From contig NC_081819.1 of NCBI RefSeq assembly GCF_030704535.1, positions 21,238,001 through 21,302,000 on the forward strand: a stretch of DNA of 64,000 nucleotides. The letters are read 5' to 3'. Positions 32,900 through 44,745 of this stretch are shown piece by piece (the stretch's first letter is position 1; each line of letters begins with the position of its first letter). The notes beneath the pieces were generated by a model. It ran no database searches, had not been told where the DNA came from, and worked only from the letters and a program-made list of their open reading frames with translations. A program made the position numbers and the translations under genes. Source of the stretch: Vitis vinifera (Eukaryota > Streptophyta > Magnoliopsida > Vitales > Vitaceae).

Positions 32900-35857
32900 C
32901 TGGCTCATTGTTCCCCAATTATATATTGGATCTTTTGATTGATTCAAGTATTTCTTAGGTTTGGCCCTGTGAACTTGTTTTGGAGCACACGCTATGACAA
33001 AGCAATGACGTTATTCTTGACATACCTTAAGGACTTTGCCGATTTTGCCAATTCCAAGGATCAAGATAACAACATTCCACTAGAGAAATGTTTCAAGCAA
33101 CCTTATAAGTAAGTTTCTTTTTAATTAGCCATAAACTATGCATTCCTTTGCATGTTCTGTCACGCCCCCAAAACCCATTTCAAGGGCATGACGGTCATTT
33201 CACACCTCAGGCCCAGAGGTTCAAAGTGGAAACAATACAAATATTCATATTGTAATTGGAAATTTACTGATTACCAAATTGTTATTTAAAGTAGTAGGAC
33301 AAAATTCTAAAATCTCCAAGTATCAACTTTAAAAAAAGACTAACACATCAACCAAAGTGTTATTGTCCAAATAACTCTAAATTCAAATAATTTAAACGAG
33401 AATTAAATTTTAACATCTAAACAATGTCCAAAATAAAGTTTGAACCAAAATCCTAACAAAAAAAAATTTCTTAGCTTAGCCATCATTCCTCGGTCGAACT
33501 GAGAGTACCTGAAAAATTATCAACAAAGAGACATGAGCTTAAAACTCATTAAGGAACATCAATGCAGTTTCATAGATCAAACATTTTTAATTATAATTAT
33601 AAACATGAGATATAACATATATTCATTTTCATAAAAAACTTTTGAATTCAAAATACTAATACATTCAAACTTTTCAACAAACTTTCTCACATCCATTTCA
33701 AAACAATTTCTCATCAAAACCAAATCAAATGCATTCAAAGCATCTTTACTCTAGTTATCAAATTACAAATGATGCCCAATTAGGCGAGACTTCACAAATG
33801 AGTGACTAGTTTCCAATTTGTTCTAGTTAAGGTGAACAAAACCAAATGTCAACGATTATAACCCGTTGACTAGGGTCATATGGTTAACTATTATAACCCG
33901 TTGACTATGGTCATATAATATCAACTATTATAACCCGTTGATTATGGCCGAATATGTCAACATTTATAACCCGTTAACTAGGGTCATAGAAATATCAACA
34001 ATTATAACACTTTATTTCATTAATTCAAACTTGCAAAACAAAATATTATATCTCTAAAAATTTTCATTTTTCATAAACAAAGAAAATTCTCAAATATACT
34101 TTCCATACAAAACACATATTTGATCTATACAAAAAGATAAAAATAATATTTTTACACATTTCAAAATACAATATAAAAAATAAATTATTTTCTTTTATAA
34201 AAATCTGCATTAATTTCCCTTATCTTGAAGAAACACTCGAAAACTTGAAGTATAACTCTTGAAGAATTTTCTCCTTACCTAACATAATATCAAGCACCAC
34301 ATTCATTATTGATTATTTATCTAAATATATAGATTTAACAATTCTAAAAATATTTTATTTAGTTTTTATAATTCTAATTAATTTCCTATATTAACATTAT
34401 TACCATCCAATATTATTTTCAAGTTCCTAAACAATAATTTATTTCTTTTTTTTTTCTAACTTATCTAAATTAAATCTTTTAAGAATATTTATTTGCATTA
34501 AACTATTATTAATATTATTTAAATCTCCTAAACTTAACAAATACCCCATACAATTTATTTTATTTTTATTTATTTATTTATTTATTTATCAACATGTCAA
34601 ATCCTTCCTACGCATTTTTAATCATTTTTTATTTTTTTTCCCTTTCTAAAGTCAAAACTTTTAACCCCCATACTCACAAATTTTATGTAATTTTCACATC
34701 TGAAATTATATAATTTTTTTTTATCTAGATCTATTCATTTGAGTAATCAAATTTTATCGATCTCCATTAATAAATCAAACTATGCTCATAAATTTTTAAT
34801 TTTTTTAACCTAGAAATTAATTAAACGAACTCTAATCAAAATTGAGATATTCCAAAGAATATCTAAAGTGTTCAAAATTAATTAACGAATATAAAATATT
34901 AATTTAAGGATTAAAAATATTACCTAAAAAAAAATCTGAACTTCGAACTCTACACCTCCAAATCTTTAACCTTACGTTCTCAAATCCTTTGATTTTTTGT
35001 TGATAGAGTTTTCTGAATAAAGAAGATAAGAAGAAAATATAATTTATACCTAAGATTTTAATTGTAAAAGGAGTCTTTTACCTTTAATGAGTTTACTTAA
35101 TTAATTTTTAATTTACTATTTTGCCCCTAAAGTTTATTTTGAGGTGTTACATGTTCAATGAGAAATATTTTCATATTGAATTGTCGAAATGTATATGCTT
35201 TGATTTACTGATCTTTGTTGAATTAGTTCTAGGTTACACAGTGGTTAACAGTTGGAGAAAGAAAATTTGAGAATTTTTTATGTGTATGACACTTGGACTA
35301 CTCCCTACACTTGATGTTTACAATGAATATAGTCTTGCTTAGGCTGGTAAACCAATTTTAACATTGCCACAGTCCTTCACTCTTCCATTCAAGGCAGAAT
35401 TTAACAAATGTATTGAATCTGGATTTAAGTATTTACCAATATACTTCCATGATGGATGGATCTTAGATGTATCACCTTCAACATACTCACCCTGTGTCCC
35501 ATGTATTCATATTGATCTGGATCATCCCACTGCCATCCTCTAGGACTGGGAGTTTCCCTAGTGAGATGCAAATGATGGTATACCTATAAAAAATGTTAAT
35601 AGAAGAACCACAAGTGATCGGTTTAAAAGAATTGGCCTGAGTAGTAATTCTTGCATTGATATCAGTATTTTAGATGTAAAACTGACAAATTTTGTCATGG
35701 TTTGGACTACTTAGAAGTTGGATAAAGAAAAAAAAAAATTCATTATACATGTTATTCAACAAAAATAGATATTCTTGTCTCGTGGTGTGCTCTACATTGC
35801 TGTAATAATCCAAGACTGGTCTTGCAGGATTGAGAACGACAAAGTGGAAAACTACTC
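32900..35857 (+). pseudogene. ATG6 duplicate: exon 9, intron 9 and the start of exon 10
   Basis: Colinear with 13635-14637. Exon 9 (32959-33108) is still open, with a few changes such as TYLKDF and PLEKCFKQ. The copy breaks off after GAAAACTACTC in exon 10, where unrelated DNA begins at 35858. The first eight exons are absent, so no Beclin can be made. The intron carries a 2-kb LTR-like insertion and a small deletion near 35370. Confidence 0.92.
33158..35151 (+). mobile_element. LTR-like element, 1994 bp, probable solo LTR
   Basis: Begins TGTCACGCCCCCAAAACCC and ends GAGGTGTTACA (TG...CA), with the exact 5-bp duplication TGTTC (33153-33157 and 35152-35156); the parent ATG6 intron has one TGTTC (13891-13895). 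The interior has several tandem motifs TATAACCCGTTGACTA near 33850-34000. No coding domain is visible. The same family lies inverted at 17694-19854. Confidence 0.8.
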
Positions 35858-35880
35858 GTTTCAACCACCTTTGATAAGAT

Positions 35881-35998
35881 ATTTCTCCAAAATATTGGCA
35901 AAATTTACTGACTTTTCAAACGTTGGTTGTTCCCAACTAACACCATTGTCATCCTTAAATAAAATCACATTTCATCCTCACATCCAATGAAATAAGAT
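35881..35998 (+). repeat. Duplicate of 20882-21000
   Basis: Near-identical 118-bp block lying between the ATG6 copy and the F-box gene here, and just upstream of the RING pseudogene at the other site. It marks another breakpoint of the same rearranged region. Confidence 0.75.
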
Positions 35999-36536
35999 TT
36001 TGTTTAAAAAAGAAAAAAAAACATTTATCCTTTTATTATTATTTTTATATTTATTTTAATAATATATATATATATATATATATTGTTACACCACTTGTTA
36101 CATATGAAAATCTCACACTTCATTTTGAAGGATTATTAAGAAATAATGACTTGACTTTTTTATTGATTAGAAATAAATATATAAACATAAAATTGGACAT
36201 TACCGTGAGTTACCCAAATGCAAAAAAATAGGAAACAATTATAAAATTAGGAAATTAAAAAAAAATAGAAAACAATCCTAAAATTAGAAAATTACAAAAA
36301 AAAAAAAAAAGGAAAGATATTACATCTAATTACAAGAATTAAAATTGAAAGAAAAGTGAATTCTCTAATACCTTCCAAACAAAGTGAAACTCCCTCGTAT
36401 CAAACCTAGTTGGACTACAACTAGGGTTTTGTCCTTCATTCCTATATATACCATGCATTATCGACTCTTTATTTTTCCTCATATCTTAAACCCAAATCGT
36501 TCGTCTTTCTTTCTCTTCCCCTCCACAACTAGCATA
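35999..36536. other. F-box gene upstream region
   Basis: AT-rich, with a TA microsatellite at about 36062-36083 and poly-A tracts. TATATATACC near 36444 is a possible TATA box about 90 bp before the ATG. Confidence 0.4.
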
Positions 36537-37920
36537 ATGGCTTTGCCCTCAAATTCAGGCTGGGCATCACTTCTCAAAAATCTTCTTGATATAATTTGGT
36601 GCCTATGGCGGACTGTATCAGATTCGTGCCGTTTGCAAGGAGTGGCAATGTGTAGCAATTGAAAATTTTCAGCAAGTGCGCACTAACCACAAACATGACC
36701 GTCCTCACCAACAACAGGTCCCATTGCTGATGGTTCCCACAGACAATAGCACGGATAGGCGTTGTTTATATGATGTCACACGAAAAAGTCTCTGCGAGTT
36801 TCAGTATTACAATATAAGGTGTGGCGGATGTTCTCATGGTTGGTTGATTCTGGTGGAAGAGTCCTTTGAGGTAACCCTCTTCAACCCATTCTCTGGAAAA
36901 GCCATTCATCTTCCGCCTCTCAAAAGATTAGTATTTGAAAAACGTTATCGGGATGAATTTGATGAAATGTCAGCTCTTCCTCATCTTCAAATGGTTGAAT
37001 ACGAAAAGCGAATGCGAGAAGAATGTGATGAAGATGAAATAGAACTTGAAGGACATAACCAAGAGGAAGAAGAGGAAGAAGAGGGCGAAGGAGAAATTGA
37101 ACAAGTTGAAGGAGATGCGGATTTTAAGGCTGAAAGATTGCACCAGAGCGACTATTCAATAGTAAGGGGTGTATTATCATCCGATCCTGATGTGAACATG
37201 AATGATTATGTACTCATGGTAATATATGGTTCGCAGGAAAGACTAGCACTCATCAAATCAGGTGATAAACATTGGACTTACATTGACAAAAATGTTTGCG
37301 GTTTCTTTAAAAGCACCTATTCCAAATGTATGGTGTTCCCTGACAGAGGGTTATGGCATTGGAAAGATATCATTTGTAGCAATGGGTTATTCTATGTATT
37401 AGACCACCTCGGTGTGCTTTTATCTTGTGACGTGAGTAGCAATTTGAAATTGAAAAGGTTTACTGAACTTGATACCGATACTCTCCACCGGAATGCCCGT
37501 CACAAAACATATTTGGTAGAATCTCCCGAAGGAGATCTCTTACGAGTTATAAAGATAGGTGATGATGAAGATGATAGTATGACCACCATTGGATTCATGA
37601 TTTATAAGTTAGTAGATTCTTTAGAGAATCCAAAATGGAGCAGGGTTCGTAGCTTGGGCGATGTTTCCTTATTTTTGGGAGACAACCATTCAACTTCTGT
37701 CAGAGCTTCTGATTTTACAGGATGTCAGCCAAATTCCATATTCTTTTGTGATGATTACTTCGAGTACTATTATTTACGTGGAGGCCCTACTGACATCGGT
37801 GTGTGTGATTTACATGATGGAACGATTAGAAGACATTATTCACTCCATTCTTCCCAGAAGTTGATGCCACCCCCGCTTTGGATTTTGCCTAAGTTTGTAT
37901 GTAGCCATATTTCTTCTTGA
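36537..37920 (+). CDS. DUF295 F-box protein with a frame-damaged F-box (possible pseudogene)
   Basis: The ATG at 36537 opens an F-box-like start (MALPSNSGWASLLKNLLDII), but that frame stops at 36660-36662. F-box residues continue in a second frame (PMADCIRF) and then in a third (RAVCKEWQCVAIENFQQ), which stays open to 37920. Two single-base losses near 36600 and 36626 would explain this. The main frame (about 440 residues) has the N-terminal DUF295 part (CSHGWLILVEE, NPFSGKAIHLPPL), an acidic insert of Glu runs around 37020-37110, and the DUF295 end (NSIFFCDDYFEYYYL, WILPKF). Family members are substrate receptors of SCF ubiquitin ligases. Without the F-box, SKP1 binding would be lost. The first in-frame ATG of the long frame is at 36730. 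A sequencing error cannot be excluded. Confidence 0.65.
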
Positions 37921-39085
37921 AAGTAAATACATTACTTATATTACTTTGTAATTTATTTTTTCAATTACGTAATCCTTTTCCTTTTTTTCTTCACTTCAAT
38001 ATAGTAATAATGATGTTTAAAAATTATAAACCAGTAATTATACTTTTTTGTTAAAATATTATAAGTCACAATAAAAAACAAAATAGTATAAGAATACATA
38101 GATTTATGTTGAAAGCCAAAAAGGGAAAAACCACGAAGAAAATTCACTATATCAAAAATAGATACAAAAAAGGAAGAGATATAAACCACTAAAGCAATCA
38201 CGAAAAAAATTCACTATATCAAAAATAGATACAAAAGGAAGAGATATGAACCACGGGAAAAAATCACGAAGAAAATTCACTATATCAAAAATATAGATAC
38301 GAAGGACTACCACATAGAACTCATACTCATAATTTTAGTAATTCAGATAACCAAACTCTAACAATAGCCAACATCTTGTTATATAAAAAAAATCCATTTT
38401 TTTTTTTTTGGATTTAATTAGATTATCTTTGAATTGACTTAGAAAAAAAAACATTATTAATTCATTGAAAATTAATGAAAATATTTAATAATAAATCATG
38501 CTCTTAAAAATTTTAAATAAAAATTGAAACTTATTGTGTATGTTGTATTGAATATATTTTTATAATATAACTTTTTATGTCCTTCTAATAAATGCCTAAA
38601 TTTTTATTCTAAAAAAATAAATAAAAGGTTATTTGCATAAAACCACATCAACCCACTAGACACAAATCAGCCTCCATAACACCCCAAAATAAGTTTTAGG
38701 GGCAAAATAGTAAATTACAAATTATAATCCCTTTAATTTATTTTTTCAATTCCGTAATCATTTTCCTTTTTTTCTTCACTTCAATATATTAATAATGATG
38801 TTTAAAAATTATAATCCAATAATTATACTTTTTGTTAAAATATAAATAATCATAATCATGGCTTGCTGCATCAGAATCCAAGTTTTTCTCTTTTCTATCA
38901 CATGAGAAGCATGAGAGGTGTATTCTTTTCCCATCACGGAAAAATGTCTTTCTTCACCATCTCACTGCACAAATCTCCCAAACAGTCCCTTCATTTTCTG
39001 GGCAATCATCTCCAGGAAAAGCAGCAAACACCACCCATGGAAAACGCATGATCCTTATGCAATTTCACACTCCACTGAACATCCC

Positions 39086-39125
<40 letters not shown>

Positions 39126-39223
39126 TTGTCTCAGTGCCATATCCAAGCTCAGGACTTGGACTTTGATCATCATATCTCTTTTCTCAATTTGTTTTCATTA
39201 ACTAACTCACCTGCACATCAGCC
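37921..39223. other. F-box 3' flank (duplicated at 16.9-17.7 kb) and LTP upstream region
   Basis: 37921-38715 is the source or sister of the 16911-17740 block. It has about four copies of CACTATATCAAAAATAGATA and ends in a short remnant of the LTR-like element. Then 38725-38850 repeats the first part of the F-box flank. 38860-39223 should contain the LTP promoter and leader, with a TA microsatellite just upstream. Confidence 0.6.
39089..39123. repeat. TA microsatellite upstream of LTP
   Basis: About 17 TA units, about 100 bp before the LTP start codon. It may provide or overlap the TATA region. Confidence 0.8.
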
Positions 39224-39694
39224 ATGAGTCGAGTACTGGGGTCTCTGATCATAGTGTTGTTAGTTTGGAGCTCAGCCATGGCTGAGCCTTCATGTCCGAG
39301 GGTGATTCGGGAGGTTGCCCCCTGCCTTTCATTCTTTCAGGATGACGGTCCTGCCAAGCCATCTAAGCGTTGTTGCGAAGGTGTTACGGAGGTAAATGGA
39401 ATGGCGAAAACCAAAAAAGATCGGGTCGCCATTTGTGAGTGCCTTAAGCAGACACTGAATTATATTGATTACGACCCCAAGCGCATTCCTCTTCTCGGCA
39501 AACAATGTGGGTTGACCATCGATCTGCCTCCTACCGGTCAAAATACAAACTGTAGCCAGTAAAATCTCTCCCTTTCCCTCTCCCTCTATTTTTCCATTTG
39601 CGTATATATAAGCATGGCATGAAGATACAAATTAATCTCTCTCTCTCTCTCTCTCTCTCTCCCTCTCTCCCTCTCTCCCTCTCTCCCTCTCCCT

Positions 39695-39727
<33 letters not shown>

Positions 39728-39998
39728 GCTCTCTCTCTCCCTCTCCCTCTCCCTCTCCCTCTCCCTCTATTTTTCCATTTGCGTATATATAAGCATGACA
39801 TGAAGATACAAATTTATCTCTCTCTCTCTCCCCCTCTCCCTCTCCCTCTCCCTCTATTTTTCCAATTTGCGTATATATAAGCATGGCGTGAAGATACAAA
39901 TTAATCTCTCTCTCTCTCTCTCCCTTCCATTTGCATATATGCATGGCATGAAAGATTCTAATTAATCTTTTATTTTCTGATGCAGGGTGGCTTATTAA
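39224..39998 (+). CDS. Type 1 non-specific lipid-transfer protein
   Basis: A signal peptide (MSRVLGSLIIVLLVWSSAMA) is followed by a mature protein of about 92-95 residues with the eight-cysteine LTP pattern C, C, CC, CxC, C, C (SC, PC, RCCEG, ICEC, KQCG, NC). It is a small secreted protein that binds lipids in a hydrophobic cavity and acts in the apoplast. The unspliced frame ends at 39562 (NCSQ). A donor CCA|GTAAAAT at 39559 and acceptor GATGCAG at 39985 predict a second exon 39986-39998, giving NCSQVAY and 115 aa. An intron just before the stop is typical of LTP genes, so I favour the spliced form. Confidence 0.9.
39563..39935 (+). repeat. CT microsatellite and tandem repeats in the LTP intron
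   Basis: Three copies of CCCTCTATTTTTCCATTTGCG, then TATATATAAGCATG, then GAAGATACAAATTWATCTC, separated by long (CT)n and (CCCTCT)n runs. Long charged open frames on the minus strand here are artefacts of the repeat. Confidence 0.85.
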
Positions 39999-41738
39999 GT
40001 ATGGGCATACCTCCAACTACAAAATAAATGCCTTCTCTTATATTTGTCCTACAAAATTAAGCTTATTATGAGGGAATAATGTAACTTCATATGTATGGTT
40101 GTATGAAGGTATACATACCTTCTGGTTAATAATATTTTCTTCAAGACTTGGAATTTTAGATTTACATCCTAATTATAAAATATATCTTATTGAGGTATGA
40201 AGAGTTTGTGATATCGGTATAAAAAAAAATTCATATGATATAATGTTTTTCATGCAATCATTACTATAGCCAATATTTTTACCAACTTTAACCATTATCA
40301 ATACTTTTATTTCTGCTTCACTAAGCGTATGAGCATGTGTAGAGGAATATTCTACTTTTATATAATAAAAAATTAATTTTAATATAAAAATAAAAAGATA
40401 TGTAATATCCCGTATTAAATAAGGGAGAAAGAAAATTTCTGATATTATATGAGTTTTTTTTAATCTTATATATGCATTTTAAAATCATAAAGACTCCTTT
40501 GAACTTGGGAGCGGATAATAATTGCACGATTAGGTGTAGATCATTACAAATGGTATCAAAATCGATTTCGAACCTTAGTATAAGAGGCAATTTCATGAGA
40601 CACAACAAGGATGTTGTGTCAATATGAGGGGGTGTTTATGGTATTTGACATTGGATAGGGAGGAAAGTACATAGGATACAACAATGACGTTGTATTAATT
40701 CCTGACACTATATAAGTATGAGTTTTCTTAACTCTATAAGTCCGTTTTATAGTCATGATAGCCTCTTTGAGTCCAAAACGGATAATATCATCTACACGAT
40801 CATTATAATGTACATCCAAACAAAACTAAATAAATTATATAATTGACTCATTTGAGACAAGAATATTTATAACATTATTAAAAATAAAAATCAAAACAAT
40901 GAAAACATATGTTGTTCTAAAAAAATAACTTGTTTTCAAAACAAATTTTCAAAGAATTATTTTCTATTAAAAATTTGTAAAATTTATTTTTTAAAATTAA
41001 AAAACTATTTTCTCTTCTAAACAATAGAAAACTATTTTGAACAATAATTTACGATCAAAGAAATTTTCCTCTTATATGACATTTCATGTATGCTTATTGG
41101 CATTATTACTATTTTTTATGAGAATAAGGTTAATTTCACTCAGTATCCTCAAGTTTAGGCTATATATACCTTATTTCCTTTAGTTTAAAATTTCATCAAA
41201 AACCTACTAATAAAAATGGTAAAGGAGGTTTTTGATGAAATTTCATGTTATTAAACCCAAATTTCAGGAGAGGTGAATGAATAACCCCAAGAGAATATGA
41301 TTTTGACCCGAAAATTTATCAAAACTTTGATATAATATGAGTTACCAATTTTACTGAAAGCTTCAATCCTCTGTAGCATCCCATTCAATGTTTCCATAAG
41401 TACCTTTGAAAAGCTTAGAAAGCAAAACTATTGTTAAAAGCACTGCCTATGAATACACAGCACCAATCCAGTTCTGTTCAAAATGGCAGTAATTCCAGCT
41501 GCAAAATGGGCATTCAAAGGGGGAAATGATGGGTTTTGTGAATAGACTTTTCAGGGGGGTTCTAATAAGCTCATCAACACTAGTGGTATTTCTTAAAAAA
41601 ATTAAGAGCATTTATATCATACTTGTATATCGCATACGGCAAACCCATCTATCACAATTAGCACTACTTTTGCTAAATTACATGATTATGAGCATCTCCT
41701 TTGGTAAGTAAAATAGTTAAGATTAGAACTCACAAGCT
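39999..41738. other. Intergenic DNA between LTP and the first CNGC gene
   Basis: Holds the LTP 3' flank (polyadenylation-like AATAAT and AATAAA signals) and a TRIM-like element at 40401-40807. The rest, about 40810-41738, is AT-rich with no recognised gene. Confidence 0.5.
40401..40807 (+). mobile_element. TRIM-like miniature LTR element, about 407 bp
   Basis: Two related terminal repeats, about 40401-40548 (TGTAATATCCCG...GATCATTACA) and 40633-40807 (...GATCATTATA), share AATTYCTGA, TATATRAG, CATRATAGCCTC/CATAAAGACTCC and GCGGATAATA-type segments. Two bases after the first repeat is TGGTATCA, the usual initiator-Met tRNA primer-binding site. A GAGGGGG tract precedes the second repeat. There is no coding part. 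The repeats have diverged clearly, so it is old. Flanking duplications are not clear. Confidence 0.55.
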
Positions 41739-44700
41739 TCAGATGGTAAGCTGGGGATCACGTGGCTTAGGAGGCAGCGCGAACCATGATCTTTGTGGCA
41801 ATCTGGCTCTGCTACCACCATTGCGCCTCAAGATTCGTAACATATTGGCAGCAAACCTCGATGCATAATTAGTGGCGCCCAAGGTTGTAGAGGTGCCTAC
41901 TGCTTTCGACAAAGCATCTCGCAACCTGTCTTCTGCCTCCTGTAAGGCCTTATTTTGCTTCCTCTTCTGGTAACGCCACCAAGCTACTTGTATAAAACAG
42001 GCAGCCCATGTCCTCCACTTCTGTGACCACAACCTGAAAGTAGGAGATTTCAAGCACATCTATCAGGGAGCTGCATCAGTTATTAATAGTGAAACCATGG
42101 CTGCTTATGTAGAAATGAATATAGAAATGAAACGATTTTGATTGCCCAAGAGACTCCGGTTTGCTTTTTGAATACACTCAAGGCAATATCATGTAATTTG
42201 ATGAAAAACAAGAGCATTCCTTTGCTGAGTACTAGCCAGAGAGTTTTCTATTGAACGTGCCTGAGACTCTGCACAAGCTGCTTTCTGGGAAGAGGATGCG
42301 AGAAGTGATAGGAGATCAGAGACTTCAAGTCATGAGCCGTTAGAGCAGAGGCTTCAACCTCTGTTACGGCACTTATGGTTCTGGTTGAGATGGGGTGAAA
42401 TGGAGAGGACTGGGACTCCAAGGCCCATGGAAGAAGCTCTTCTCCATAGAAATCACCAGCCTCAAGATAAATTAAGTTGAGGAAGCCAGTTCTTCCACCA
42501 TCTGTGCTTATGCTTCTTAGTTTGCCTCGCACGATAAAGAGCATTTCATCAATTGGATCCCCCTCACGGACAATGTAGCTACCTTCTGTATAAAGAACTG
42601 GCTTGAGGCGATCACAAATTGCATCCAACAGTAGCTCATCAAATCTTTCAAACACTGGCATCTAATAAATAAATCAAGTGGCATCATAGCTAAAACTCAG
42701 ACAAATATTAATTGAGTAGCTTTTGAAATATATCGAGAATACACATGAACAAATATATGCATAGACAAAATTTAGGAATGCACTTACTCTCATAAGTAGA
42801 GCCAAACGGAGATGCCGCTTTATGTCTCTTCGGAGGTCCTTCGGAAGGTCATTGATAAGCCCATTTTCGTCAACACCCTTGGTTTTTTTCCATTTGTACT
42901 GTCTATACTGCCTAATCCGAATCCTCAGGTGCTCAGGAAGGATGCGGTGGGACATCCACAGCTCAGTGTTTTTCCTTTTCTCTCTTTCCTCTTCAATTCT
43001 AGCAGCTATGGATTGCAGATTTTGCAGATATTTCTGTAGCAGTACAAGAAACATGGACTAATGATCTTAACAGAACTCATCCAATCCAGGAATATGACAG
43101 ATTTAGCTGGCAGGATTCATGGGAAGATGTGAATTGGCTCAAGCAGAAGGAGCTTGAGCAAAGAAAGAGGTATATGCACATTCTGTACCATGTAAATATC
43201 TCATTATCTCAAATGATTACATACAAAGATGAAACTGTGAAGATGCAGAATATGAATTCAGTACTTACCTGCATATTGCCAACAAGTAATGAAAATAATA
43301 TCAATCCAAATATGGAAATAAAGACAGCAAACAGAACCTCTCCAATGAAAGGGCTTGTATCAAGGTTTGAACCCAGAGAACTGTAAAATAAAAATAGACA
43401 ACAAAAACTATCAAACATTAATTATAATGTTGGAAATGGCACCTGTAGTTATTCACCTGAGGAAAACAAAATAGATTATGAAACTCATGTATATGTACAA
43501 ACCTAATATTTCGCAGACCCCACCAAAAGCAATAAGAAAACTTATATGGAAAATCTCTTGTTTCCACAACCCGAGACTGAAGAGCCTTAATGAATATTCC
43601 AAAGTTAAAAACTGTGGAATTTTCAATTCCATCTGGTTCACTAAGAGGGCAAGAAGCATTTAGTAATGCATATCGCTCAGCAAGGTCATTGTGTATTCGG
43701 TCTCCTCCACAATATAAATATGAACAACTCACATTATGTGCCCCACACCAATTACGCCAACACTGATCTTGCCTCTCTATAGACAGCAAGTACCAAAAGG
43801 CTCCAACCACCTAGAACATCAGATTGATTCAATGATCATAAAATCACAAAGAAACAATCACTAGAAATGGAACTAATAACTTCCCCGAAGGTTTAAGTTT
43901 TTAACAAACTAAACAACAATATATAGCAAGCTTACAAAGGGCTAGCCACTAGCATATAGAAATAAGGTTTAAAACAAACAAATTTAAACTCACATGACTG
44001 GCTAGCATATAGAAGAAGAGATTGATAGCAGCACCAGCCCATGCCGTTTCAATAAGTATGCCAGAAGTTGTAGTTACTTCTTTATATAGTGGGTAGATCC
44101 GCACAAGTCTTGGCACTAATTGGGAGAGAATAACAAACTTCAAGAAGTCCTTCCTAATGAATGAAACTGGACTTTTCAATTGTGGGTTGACAATAAAAAC
44201 TGCTACCTGAACAGATTAAGCAGAGCACATTGAACTGCTAAGCTATCATTTGCAAAGTAAGCATGTATGAGTGAAAATTAAGAAAATAATTATTATATAT
44301 ATAACCTTTCTTTCGCTTCCCTTTGTTCATGATCCAATGGCTGGAAAATGGCACATACCTGTGGGAGGGGTAAAATTGATAGAATGTCGATGACGAAGTA
44401 GGGCAAGTATCTTTTCGCTATAACTGAAGAATCATCAATTAATACACCATCTCCAAATACTCGAGAAGAAGGGGCAACAAAACCAGTGCGGAACTGAAAG
44501 ATAATATGAAGGATGTAGAAGACATCGATGAGTGTACGAAGAACACAAGCAACAATCTGCAATCGGTCATCCAAATCTAGGCATGTACTATGACGATTAA
44601 TAACAGGGGCATAAAAGAAAAATGCATCGAGGGAAATTGCAAGCACACAAGAGACTAGAAATATTTTATTCCATGTCTGAAGAAATGATCCCTCTGGATC

Positions 44701-44745
44701 AAGAATTGTCTTCCTGGACCATGGATTAACCAGCTTGAAATTCAT
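41739..44745 (-). CDS. Group I cyclic nucleotide-gated channel, N-terminally shortened
   Basis: Seven coding exons: 44745-44359, 44206-43994, 43810-43503, 43380-43269, 43033-42788, 42661-42261 and 42033-41739, for 653 aa. Six-span channel core and pore are present (CFWWGLRNIRSSLGSNLDTS), then the C-linker, the CNBD with its phosphate-binding cassette (GEELLPWALES) and a plant IQ motif (WAACFIQVAWWRYQKRKQ). It is a Ca2+-permeable plasma-membrane cation channel controlled by cyclic nucleotides and calmodulin. The N-terminus is only MNFK plus about 10 residues before KTILDPEGSF: compared with its tandem partner, the first intron and about 65 N-terminal residues are missing. The intron after exon 6 starts with GC (CAG|GCACG). 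Confidence 0.92.

Larger units (their letters stand above)
30224..32901 (-). pseudogene. SDE2 duplicate: intron 1, exon 1 and promoter only
   Basis: Colinear with 7430-8478 (SDE2 intron 1, exon 1 and 5' flank). Exons 2 and 3 are absent, and exon 1 is split by a hAT MITE (30809-31714) and a solo LTR (31854-32550), so no SDE2 protein can be made. At 32898-32901 the copy jumps to ATG6 DNA across the shared bases ATCT, skipping parent bases 8479-13635. Confidence 0.9.

Noticed and set aside
39531-40016. Long minus-strand Glu/Arg/Gly-rich open frame
   Set aside because: It reads through the (CT)n and (CCCTCT)n repeats of the LTP intron and has no complexity of its own.
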